From: VXNE01 sp963664635
GTDB lineage: Bacteria; Pseudomonadota; Gammaproteobacteria; Pseudomonadales; Azotimanducaceae
Direction: 5' to 3'
DNA: 64,000 nt
Assembly (NCBI GenBank): GCA_963664635.1
Contig: OY761542.1
Coordinates: 4,960,001-5,024,000 of the forward strand
Notes under the pieces: generated by a model
Told to the model about the DNA's origin: nothing
The model's input: the letters and a program-made list of their open reading frames with translations, nothing else
Databases searched by the model: none
Made by a program: the position numbers and the translations under genes
Shown: positions 33,759 through 41,065 of the stretch, in pieces
How the letters are laid out: each line of letters opens with the position of its first letter
How positions within the stretch are numbered: position 1 is the first letter of the stretch

Positions 33759-35210
33759 ATGAAAGCCGTCTTCATCCTCCTCGACAGCCTGAACCGCAAC
33801 TACCTGCCGATCTACGGCAACGACTGGGTGCGGGCGCCAAACATCACCCGGCTCGCGAATCGCGGCGTAGTCCACGACAACCACTGGCTGGGGTCCGCCC
33901 CGTGCATGCCGGCGCGGCGCGACATCATGACCGGGCGTCTGAACTTCCTCGAGCGGCCCTGGGGCGCCATCGAGCCGTTCGACGTCCCGTTCCCGGGTCT
34001 GCTGCGCAAGGCCGGCATCCGTTCCCACATGGAGACCGACCACTACCACTACTTCCACGTCGGCGGCGAGAACTATCACACGCAATTCGACACCTACCAG
34101 TTCCACCGCGGCCAGGAGAACGACTGCTGGCAGTCGCGCGCACGCCCGCCGGCGGAGCCGGAGCATCTCGGACGGTGGACCGCGCAGTACGCGCTCAACG
34201 CCGAACGGTTCACGTCGGCGGCGGAGTTCCCGACGCCGAAGACCTTCCTCGGCGCCATCGACTGGCTGCAGCGCAACGAGGGGACCGACGACTTCTGCCT
34301 CTGGGTGGAAGGCTTCGACCCGCACGAGCCGTTCGATTGCCCCCGGGTCTATGTCGACCAGTACAACGACGACTGGACGGGGCCGCTGAACCTGTGGACC
34401 GGTTACGACCGGGCCGAGGGGGGCGCCGACGCGATACGGCACCTGCGGCGGCGGTACGCCGGCACGCTCTCGATGGCGGACGAGTTCCTCGGCAAGCTGC
34501 TCGACGAACTGGAGCGCCAGGGGATCTTCGACGAGACGCTCATCATCCTGACCACGGACCACGGCCACCTGATCGGCGAGCACGGCTGCACCGGCAAGAA
34601 CCGCTGGCATGCCTGGAACGAGCTAAGCCACCTGCCCTTCGTGACGAAGCTGCCGGGCAACCGGCACGCCGGCCAGCGCCGCCGGCAGCTCACGCAGAGT
34701 ATCGACGTGATGCCGACGCTGCTCGACTACTTCGGCGTGGAGTGCCCGCACGCAATCCACGGCGAGTCCCTGCGCGGCATGCTCGAACGGGACGCGCCGG
34801 TCTCCCGCGAGGCTATCCTCTACGGCTGGTTCGGCATGCCCGTCAACGTGACCGACGGGAGCTACACCTACATGCGCGCCGCCGCCGGGCCCGACAACGC
34901 GCCCCTGTACATGCACTACCAGGTGCCAACGTCGTACCACTTCCACAGCCTGCCCGGCGCACGGATGTTCCAGGACGCGGAACTCGGCCAGTTCCTGCCC
35001 CATACGGACATGCCGGTCATTCGGGCGCGCTCGGGAATGCGCCGCACGGACATCGTGAAGGACTCGCAGTTGTTCAACATCGGCAACGATCCCGGCCAGA
35101 CACGCAACCTCGCCGGAACGGCGGTCGAGGCGCGCTACGTGGAACTGCTGCGGCGCACGCTGGAGCGGGCGGACGCGCCGGCATCGCAGTACGAGCGGCT
35201 CGGGCTGTGA
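33759..35210 (+). CDS. Sulfatase family hydrolase
   Basis: 483 residues from ATG 33759, the point where family similarity begins (MKAVFILLDSLNRNYLPIYG); GGAGG lies upstream. The formylglycine motif is present as CMPAR (C-x-P-x-R) in SAPCMPARRDIMTGR, and metal ligands appear in LLDSLN and TTDHGHLIGEHG. It needs a formylglycine-generating enzyme to convert the cysteine; none is in the window. No signal peptide, so it acts in the cytoplasm unless exported otherwise. Substrate may be a sulfate ester, or a phosphonate monoester as in close relatives. Confidence 0.88.
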   Translation: MKAVFILLDSLNRNYLPIYGNDWVRAPNITRLANRGVVHDNHWLGSAPCMPARRDIMTGRLNFLERPWGAIEPFDVPFPGLLRKAGIRSHMETDHYHYFHVGGENYHTQFDTYQFHRGQENDCWQSRARPPAEPEHLGRWTAQYALNAERFTSAAEFPTPKTFLGAIDWLQRNEGTDDFCLWVEGFDPHEPFDCPRVYVDQYNDDWTGPLNLWTGYDRAEGGADAIRHLRRRYAGTLSMADEFLGKLLDELERQGIFDETLIILTTDHGHLIGEHGCTGKNRWHAWNELSHLPFVTKLPGNRHAGQRRRQLTQSIDVMPTLLDYFGVECPHAIHGESLRGMLERDAPVSREAILYGWFGMPVNVTDGSYTYMRAAAGPDNAPLYMHYQVPTSYHFHSLPGARMFQDAELGQFLPHTDMPVIRARSGMRRTDIVKDSQLFNIGNDPGQTRNLAGTAVEARYVELLRRTLERADAPASQYERLGL

Positions 35211-35234
35211 CGGCGGTCGTCGAGCCCGGCTGAC

Positions 35235-35915
35235 ATGGGCGCCCTCGCCGCCGCCGCGCTGTTGCTGGCACTCGCCGCGCCGGACGAACGCGCCCTCGCG
35301 CTGTTCCGTTCCGTCGTGGACGCCAATCCCCCGACGGACGATCGGCTGTCGTGCAGCTACACCACCGTGGCGACGATCCAGGGACGCGTGCTGGAGGAGC
35401 GGTTCACGCCCGGCGAGGGTTGGCGGCTGGTCCGCGTCAGCGAGAGATCACCCTCGCTGGAGGAACTCGAACGCTACGAGCGCGGCGCCGAGGACCGGCG
35501 CCGCCGCGGCCATCCGACGGAGTTCGATCTCGCGACCACGGCGCGCGAGGAGACCGTGGCGCTCGCCGCCGAGGACTATGAGACGCTGACCTTCACCTTC
35601 GCGCTGGCCCCTACGGAGGACGCCGACGCGCCGCCGTTCCTGGACAAGCTCCAGGGCTCCCTGACGGTGCGCAAGGCGGGCTTCGTACCGACCCGGTTCG
35701 TACTCGAGGCGCTGGAGGAGGTCTCGCCGGCGCCGACGGTGACGATCCGCGAGTTCCGCCAGGAGACGGTTTTCTTCCACGAGCCCGAGTTCGACGCCCT
35801 GCTGGTGGAAGCGGTACACGTCACCATGCGCGGCAGGGCCTTCCTGTTCAGGACGATGGACGAGGATCGGCGCGTGCGGTTCCAGGACTACGATTGCGCG
35901 CCGCTTTCTCCCTGA
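35235..35915 (+). CDS. Hypothetical secreted protein
   Basis: 226 residues from ATG 35235, 24 bp after the sulfatase stop. A short hydrophobic N-terminus (MGALAAAALLLALAAPDE) suggests export. The rest is rich in acidic and arginine residues, with beta-strand-like blocks (TLTFTFALAP, SLTVRKAGFVPTRFVLEAL, AVHVTMRGRAFLF). Two cysteines at SCSY and DCAP could form a disulfide. I do not recognise the family. It may be expressed with the sulfatase. Confidence 0.65.
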   Translation: MGALAAAALLLALAAPDERALALFRSVVDANPPTDDRLSCSYTTVATIQGRVLEERFTPGEGWRLVRVSERSPSLEELERYERGAEDRRRRGHPTEFDLATTAREETVALAAEDYETLTFTFALAPTEDADAPPFLDKLQGSLTVRKAGFVPTRFVLEALEEVSPAPTVTIREFRQETVFFHEPEFDALLVEAVHVTMRGRAFLFRTMDEDRRVRFQDYDCAPLSP

Positions 35916-36010
35916 CGCCCCACCGGTTCCGGGCAGATTCCGGGCACCCCCGCGGTGACGCGGAAAGGCGTTCCGCCGTATAGTCGCCTCCAACCTGCGC
36001 CGCGACCCGC

Positions 36011-37426
36011 GTGGAACGGGATGCCGGGAGCTACCGGAGAGCGACGCTGAGCGACGATCCCTACACCATTCGGCCTGGAGAAACGCGCGACCCGCCCAAG
36101 GGACTCCTCGGCCGCCTGCGCAATCTCGGCCCCGGCATCGTCGTGTCCGGCTCGATCGTGGGCTCCGGCGAGATCCTGCTGACCGCCGGCCTCGGGGCGG
36201 TCGCCGGTTTCGTCGTGCTGTGGTGGGTGCTCTTCTCGTGCTGGATCAAGTCCCTGATCCAGGCCGAACTCGCCCGCTACGTCGTGACCACCGGCGACAC
36301 CTACCTGCGCGCATTGAACCGGATGCCGGGCAGACTCCGGTTCTTCAACAAGGAGGAGGTCGCCTGGCCGATCTGGCTCGGCCTGGTGGGGTTCGTGCCC
36401 GGCATCCTGATCGGCGGCGGGATCATCGGCGGGGCGGGACAAGCGCTCGGACTGCTCCTCGAACCCGTGGTGCCGGCCTTGAACGAGGCCTGGGCCACCG
36501 TCTCGGCCGCCGCCCTGGTCATGCTGATCCTCGGCACCGGGGCCTACATGCGTCTCGAGAAGGCGATGCTGGTGCTCGTGATGAGCTTCACGGCCGCCAC
36601 GATCGTGTCCGCGCTCCTCATGCAGACGACGGAGTTCCGCGCCACCGGAGCCGACATCCTGTCCGGCCTGACGTTCGATTTTCCGCTCGAACATGCCGTG
36701 CTGGCGCTCGCGATGTACGGCGCGACCGGCGTCGCGTCGGGAGAGATCGCGGCCTACACCTACTGGTGCGTCGAGAAGGGCTACCCGACGTTCATCGGCG
36801 GCGACCGCAGCGATCCCGGCTGGCTGGCCCGCGCGCAGGGGTGGGTGCGCGTGGTGCAGACCGACGTCTGGGTCACCCTCATCATCCTGACGTTCGCGAC
36901 GCTGTCGTTCTTCTTCCTGGGCGCCGGCGTGCTGCACCGCATCGGCGAACAGCCGTCCGGCTCCGAGACCATCGCGATCCTGTCGCGGATGTATACCCAG
37001 ACCCTCGGCCCCTGGTCGTTCTGGCTCTTCAGCTTCGGCGCCTTCTGCATCCTCTTCTCGACGTCCCTGTCCGGCATCGGCGCCGGCTCGCGCAGCTTCC
37101 CCGACCTGCTCGTGACCCTCGGTTTCATCCCGCGCGCCAATTTGGCGCTGCGCCGCAAGTGGATCACCGGTTACATCATCGCGATGCCGATCATCAGCGC
37201 GGGCCTCTACCTGTGGTTTCCGCAACCCATCGTGCTCGTCACCTTCGGGGCGACGTACGGCGCGTTCATGCTGCCCCTGCAGAGCTTCCTGACGTTCTAC
37301 CTGCAGAAGCGCCGCATGGACCCGCGGGTCCTGCCGGGCTCCTGGGTGCGGTGGGCCGTCGCGGGCATCTTCGTCGTGCAGGCGTTCCTGTCGCTGTTCA
37401 TCATCCGGAACATCCTGTTCGCATGA
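36011..37426 (+). CDS. Nramp-related membrane transporter lacking the metal-binding motifs
   Basis: 471 residues from GTG 36011; about 11 membrane helices. NLGPGIVVSGSIVGSGEILL is the Nramp first-helix segment, but the DPGN metal motif is replaced by GSGE. In the sixth helix the usual MPH-type motif is replaced by GVASGEIAAYTYW. Other hallmarks, such as the amphipathic start and GFVPGILIGGG, remain. Loss of both metal motifs suggests a different substrate from the Mn/Fe transported by classical members. It stands alone before the glutathione peroxidase (convergent). Confidence 0.8.
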   Translation: MERDAGSYRRATLSDDPYTIRPGETRDPPKGLLGRLRNLGPGIVVSGSIVGSGEILLTAGLGAVAGFVVLWWVLFSCWIKSLIQAELARYVVTTGDTYLRALNRMPGRLRFFNKEEVAWPIWLGLVGFVPGILIGGGIIGGAGQALGLLLEPVVPALNEAWATVSAAALVMLILGTGAYMRLEKAMLVLVMSFTAATIVSALLMQTTEFRATGADILSGLTFDFPLEHAVLALAMYGATGVASGEIAAYTYWCVEKGYPTFIGGDRSDPGWLARAQGWVRVVQTDVWVTLIILTFATLSFFFLGAGVLHRIGEQPSGSETIAILSRMYTQTLGPWSFWLFSFGAFCILFSTSLSGIGAGSRSFPDLLVTLGFIPRANLALRRKWITGYIIAMPIISAGLYLWFPQPIVLVTFGATYGAFMLPLQSFLTFYLQKRRMDPRVLPGSWVRWAVAGIFVVQAFLSLFIIRNILFA

Positions 37427-37468
37427 CCAGCGCCGTTGCCCCGGGCCGGGCGGGCCGCGCGACGGTGG

Positions 37469-37942
37469 TCAGAGGCCGTGGTTCGCCAGGTCGGCGGCGA
37501 TCTCTTCCGGCGTGACGCGGGGTTCGTAACGCGCCAGGACCGCGCCCTCGCCGCCGACGAGGAACTTCGTGAAGTTCCACGCGATGTCCGGTTTGCCCTT
37601 GGGGCTCTCCTTCTGCGACGTCAGGTAGCGATAGAGGTCGCAGGCCTCCTTCCCCTTGACCTTCACCTTCTCGAAGATCGGGAAGTTCGCGTCGTAGCGG
37701 GACCGGGCGAACTCGAGGATCTCTTCGTTCGTGCCGGGTTCCTGTCCACCGAACTGGTTGCAGGGGAAGCCGAGCACGGTGACGTTCCCCTCGGCATGCA
37801 GCGTACGCAGACCTGCGTACTGACGGGTGTGGCCTCATTGACTGGCGAGGTTCACGACCAGGCAGGCGCCACCCTTGTATTGCTCGAACGACACCGGCTC
37901 GCCGGCGATCGCGTTCATCGTGAGGTCGTGGAATTCGGACAT
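37469..37942 (-). CDS. Glutathione peroxidase with in-frame UGA read as selenocysteine
   Basis: 157 residues from ATG 37942 (MSEFHDLTMNAIAGEPVSFE; ATG 37948 is two codons earlier). The frame contains one TGA at 37837-37835, in the context NLASQ-TGA-GHTRQYAGL, exactly where the catalytic Cys/Sec of the family (NVASxU/CG) belongs; it is residue 36. Downstream sequence is intact: GFPCNQFGGQEPGTNEEI with catalytic glutamine, and IAWNFTKFLV with tryptophan and asparagine. A perfect hairpin starts 14 nt after the UGA. I therefore read it as a selenoprotein that reduces peroxides, not a broken gene. Without this reading only 102 residues from an internal ATG would be annotated. Confidence 0.85.
37803..37820 (-). 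promoter_or_regulatory. Bacterial SECIS-like hairpin
   Basis: On the coding strand GTACGCA-GGTC-TGCGTAC folds into a perfect 7-bp stem with a GGUC apex, 14 nt after the UGA (21 nt from UGA to apex). The apex GCAGGUCUGC is the same as that of the E. coli fdhF SECIS bound by SelB, as I recall it. The distance fits the bacterial range. Confidence 0.78.
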
Positions 37943-38069
37943 CGGCATTTTCTCCCATCGGTCCAGTCGGCACGGACCCCGCGGTCGGTGGTCGTCAAGA
38001 TCCAGTGCCCGCGTCCGTCATCTGGCACACACCGCTTCGCGGTCCAACCGAAAGTCATTCGGAACGTTC

Positions 38070-38249
38070 TTAGGAGCGTGCGCGCATGCACCTCACGGCC
38101 AGCTCCCGCTGCTCACGCGCCGCGACGACGATGCGTCCCGGCACCGCCGAAACGATCTCCAGCTCGTCTCCGGGCTCCAGGCAAAGTTCCTGTACCAACC
38201 CGGTCGGAAGCCGTACGGCCAGCGACCTGCCCCACTTCGAGACCCTCAC
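38070..38249 (-). CDS. AbrB/MazE-like antitoxin, orphan
   Basis: 59 residues from GTG 38249. VRVSKWGRSLAVRLPTGLVQEL followed by LEPGDELEIV is the swapped-hairpin DNA-binding domain of MazE/VapB antitoxins. Such proteins bind their own promoter and neutralise a toxin encoded immediately downstream. Downstream of this stop there is only about 120 bp before the glutathione peroxidase start and no toxin frame, so it is an orphan, perhaps after toxin loss, or a stand-alone regulator. Confidence 0.7.
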   Translation of the reverse strand: MRVSKWGRSLAVRLPTGLVQELCLEPGDELEIVSAVPGRIVVAAREQRELAVRCMRARS

Positions 38250-38429
38250 GCCAGCGCCCGCAACGGTGGAATTGGCAATCAATGCTACGCGTGTTCGCCC
38301 CCGGGAACGAGCGCTCGGCCGCAACCGGTGAGGACCGAGGTCAAAGCAACCGTTGCGGCTGGGGCGTGGACCCGGCGATCCCCGGTCGCTTAACCTCCCC
38401 CGCGCCACCCGTTCCACGGACCACCGCCC

Positions 38430-39710
38430 ATGAACTTCGACATCCCCGCCGACCTCCGAGACTACCTCGCCGAACTCGACGCCTTCATCGAGCGCGAGAT
38501 CAAGCCCCTCGAGGAGGCCGACGACAACATCCGCTTCTTCGACCATCGCCGCGAGGACGCGCGCACGGACTGGGAGCGCGGCGGGCTGCCGAACGAGGAG
38601 TGGGAAGCCCTGATGGGCGAGGCGCGGCGACGCGCCGACGCGGCGGGGCACTACCGCTACCCGTTCCCGAAGGAGTACGGCGGGCGGGAAGGCACGAACC
38701 TCGGGATGGCCGTCATCCGCGAACACCTGGCCGCCAAGGGGCTGGGTCTGCACAACGATCTCCAGACCGAGCACTCGATCGTCGGCAACAACGTGGGCCT
38801 GCTGCTCATGCTGGAGTACGGCACGGGCCAGCAGAAGGCGGAGTGGATCGACGACCTGGCCGAAGGCCGCCGCGGGTTCGCCTTCGGCATCACCGAACCC
38901 GAGCACGGTTCGGACGCGACCCACATGGACACCCACGCCGAGCGCGACGGCGACGAGTGGATCATCAACGGCGCCAAGACCTGGAACACGGGCATCCACA
39001 AGGCGAAGTACGACCTCATCATGGCCCGCACCGCCGGCAAGGCCGGGGACGGCGACGGGATCACCGCCTTCATCACGCCGACCGATGCCGAAGGGTTCAA
39101 GATCGAGGAGATGCTCTGGACCTTCAACATGCCGACGGACCACGGCCGGGTCTCGCTCACGGACGTCCGCGTACCCCACGACACGATCTTCGGGGGCGAG
39201 GGCCGCGGGCTGCAGGTGGTGCAGCACTTCTTCAACGAGAACCGCATCCGCCAGGCGGCCTCGAGCCTGGGCGCCGCCCAGTTCTGCATCCACGAGTCCG
39301 TCGAGTACGCCAAGGTGCGCAAGCCCTTCGGCAAGCCGCTGTCGCAGAATCAGGCGATCCAGTTCCCCCTCGCGGAGCTGCAGACGCAGGCCGAGATGCT
39401 GCGCGCCCTCATCCACAAGACGGCGTGGGAGATGGACACCCACGGCGCCTTCTCCGTCTCGGACAAGGTCTCGATGTGCAACTACTACTCGAACCGGCTC
39501 TGCTGCGAAGCCGCCGACCGGGCCATGCAGGTGCACGGCGGCCTCGGCTACTCGCGCCACAAGCCCTTCGAGCACATCTACCGGCACCACCGCCGCTACC
39601 GCATCACGGAAGGGGCCGAAGAGATCCAGATCCGGCGCATCGCGGGCTACATGTTCGGATTCATGAAGCAGCGGGCGCCGAAGGGGGTCTCGGTGTCCGA
39701 GGACTCATGA
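38430..39710 (+). CDS. Acyl-CoA dehydrogenase
   Basis: 426 residues from ATG 38430. FAD-binding segments GFAFGITEPEHGSDATHM and WIINGAKTWNTG; C-terminal helical domain with RKPFGKPLSQNQAIQFPLAEL, VHGGLGYSRHKPFEHIYRHHR and catalytic glutamate region ITEGAEEIQIRRIAG. It oxidises acyl-CoA to enoyl-CoA and passes electrons to ETF. The histidine-rich HIYRHHRRY replaces the usual RD.R, as in several long or branched-chain acyl-CoA dehydrogenases. Monocistronic as far as seen. Confidence 0.9.
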   Translation: MNFDIPADLRDYLAELDAFIEREIKPLEEADDNIRFFDHRREDARTDWERGGLPNEEWEALMGEARRRADAAGHYRYPFPKEYGGREGTNLGMAVIREHLAAKGLGLHNDLQTEHSIVGNNVGLLLMLEYGTGQQKAEWIDDLAEGRRGFAFGITEPEHGSDATHMDTHAERDGDEWIINGAKTWNTGIHKAKYDLIMARTAGKAGDGDGITAFITPTDAEGFKIEEMLWTFNMPTDHGRVSLTDVRVPHDTIFGGEGRGLQVVQHFFNENRIRQAASSLGAAQFCIHESVEYAKVRKPFGKPLSQNQAIQFPLAELQTQAEMLRALIHKTAWEMDTHGAFSVSDKVSMCNYYSNRLCCEAADRAMQVHGGLGYSRHKPFEHIYRHHRRYRITEGAEEIQIRRIAGYMFGFMKQRAPKGVSVSEDS

Positions 39711-39780
39711 AGGCCCGCCGCCGCGAGCCGGAAAGACGGTAGCCGCAGCAGCGACCCCGACCATGCATTACGCACAAAGC

Positions 39781-39817
39781 GGAAGCGCATATCTGGGTAT
39801 CTGGTTTATGCGTTTCC
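39781..39817. promoter_or_regulatory. Imperfect inverted repeat upstream of the ATPase gene
   Basis: GGAAGCGCAT and ATGCGTTTCC (9 of 10 bases complementary) in an AT-rich leader. The hexamer TAGAAT at 39836 could be a -10 box, though a matching -35 is poor. It may serve as an operator. Confidence 0.4.
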
Positions 39818-39848
39818 TGATTTTGCACAGCGCGTTAGAATCCATGAC

Positions 39849-40985
39849 ATGGCTTCCGCCGCCGAACTCTTTCCCCTGGGCGTCGCCACGGGCCGCGCGC
39901 ACTGCAATCGTCTCCGCGAGCGGGAAGAACTGTCCGGCAATGTCCGCGATGGCGTGCATACCTGGATCTGGGCGCGGCGGCGCATCGGCAAGACCAGCCT
40001 GATCGAGCAGGTGGTGCGCGACCTGGCGCCGGACATCGTGACTGCGCGCCTTGACCTGCTCGTGGTGCACGACGCCAACGCGTTCGAAACGCGGCTCCGG
40101 GTGGCGTTGGAGCAGGCCGGATCCCACCTCCCTCCCCGCCGGCAGACCTCGACATCCAAGCTGGCAAGAGCGTTCTCCGCCTTCAAGCCGGAGCTCTCCC
40201 TGGGCGCCTTCGGCCTGCGCCTCAAGTTGGCCACACCCAGCCAGGCGGGCGAGGGTATTGTCGAAATGCTGCTCGCTCTCGACGACGCCGCCGGCGCCTA
40301 CGGTCGGCGAGTGGCCTTCGTGCTCGACGAATTCCAGCAGCTCTCGGAGCTGCAGAACGGTGCGCCGAGAAGCCTGGAAGGCGCCGTGCGTCACGCCGTG
40401 GAACGGGCGCGGAACGTCACCTATGTTTTCGCCGGCAGCCGCAAACACCTGCTGGCGCCGATGTTCGAGGACGAGGAGCGGCCGCTGTACCGTCTCTGCC
40501 GGAAGATGACCCTCGAGCGCATCGGCGCCGAGGACTACCGCAATTTTCTGCTCGGGGCGGGACGGACGCGATGGCGGCGGCGGGTCCCCGACGAGGCAAT
40601 CGACCGCATCCTGACCCTGACCAGCCGCCATCCCCATTACGTGAACGCGCTCTGCGCCCCGCTCTGGCGGGCCGACGCCGCCCCCACCACCGATGACGTG
40701 GAGGCGATGTGGGCGAGGCTGGTGGCCGAGGAGGGCGGTGTCGCGGCCGGTCGCGTGGCGCGCCTGGCGCCCAGCCAGCGGGCGCTGCTGCGCGGGATCG
40801 CCGAGGCCGAGCACGGCGTGCAGCATCCCACTTCACACGGCTTTCTGAGCAAACTGCGGCTGCCGGTATCCACCGGAGTGCGGGCGCGGGATGCACTCGA
40901 GCGGGACGACCTGATCCAGAGGGAGGAGGACGGGCGCTGGGTGCTGGTGGATCCGGCCATGGCGGCCTGGCTGCGGCAGGTGTGA
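39849..40985 (+). CDS. P-loop AAA ATPase (STAND-like), function unknown
   Basis: 378 residues from ATG 39849. Walker A WARRRIGKTSLIEQ at about 41-54 (Gly of GxRRxGKT replaced by Ala), Walker B VAFVLDEFQQL, sensor-like YVFAGSRKHLL, and a C-terminal winged-helix region (LSKLRLPVSTGVRARDALERDDLI). This matches archaeal/bacterial ATPases of the MNS clade often found as single accessory genes. The AT-rich leader with inverted repeat resembles that of the DUF4143 ATPase at 47917. Role unknown; mobile or toxin-like function has been suggested for relatives. Confidence 0.78.
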   Translation: MASAAELFPLGVATGRAHCNRLREREELSGNVRDGVHTWIWARRRIGKTSLIEQVVRDLAPDIVTARLDLLVVHDANAFETRLRVALEQAGSHLPPRRQTSTSKLARAFSAFKPELSLGAFGLRLKLATPSQAGEGIVEMLLALDDAAGAYGRRVAFVLDEFQQLSELQNGAPRSLEGAVRHAVERARNVTYVFAGSRKHLLAPMFEDEERPLYRLCRKMTLERIGAEDYRNFLLGAGRTRWRRRVPDEAIDRILTLTSRHPHYVNALCAPLWRADAAPTTDDVEAMWARLVAEEGGVAAGRVARLAPSQRALLRGIAEAEHGVQHPTSHGFLSKLRLPVSTGVRARDALERDDLIQREEDGRWVLVDPAMAAWLRQV

Positions 40986-41065
40986 CGCCGGCGACTTTCC
41001 CGTGCACGGGCCCCAGTCCTCCCGTAGTATCCCGATGGCGACTTTATCGAGAGGGCTCGCGCATC

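Noticed and set aside
37469..37777. Glutathione peroxidase as a truncated 102-residue gene or pseudogene
   Set aside because: The only interruption is a UGA at the Sec position with a SECIS-like hairpin; flanking sequence is fully conserved.
38086..38331. Small plus-strand frame at the antitoxin locus
   Set aside because: Ser/Thr/Arg-rich shadow; the opposite strand encodes a clear MazE/AbrB domain.
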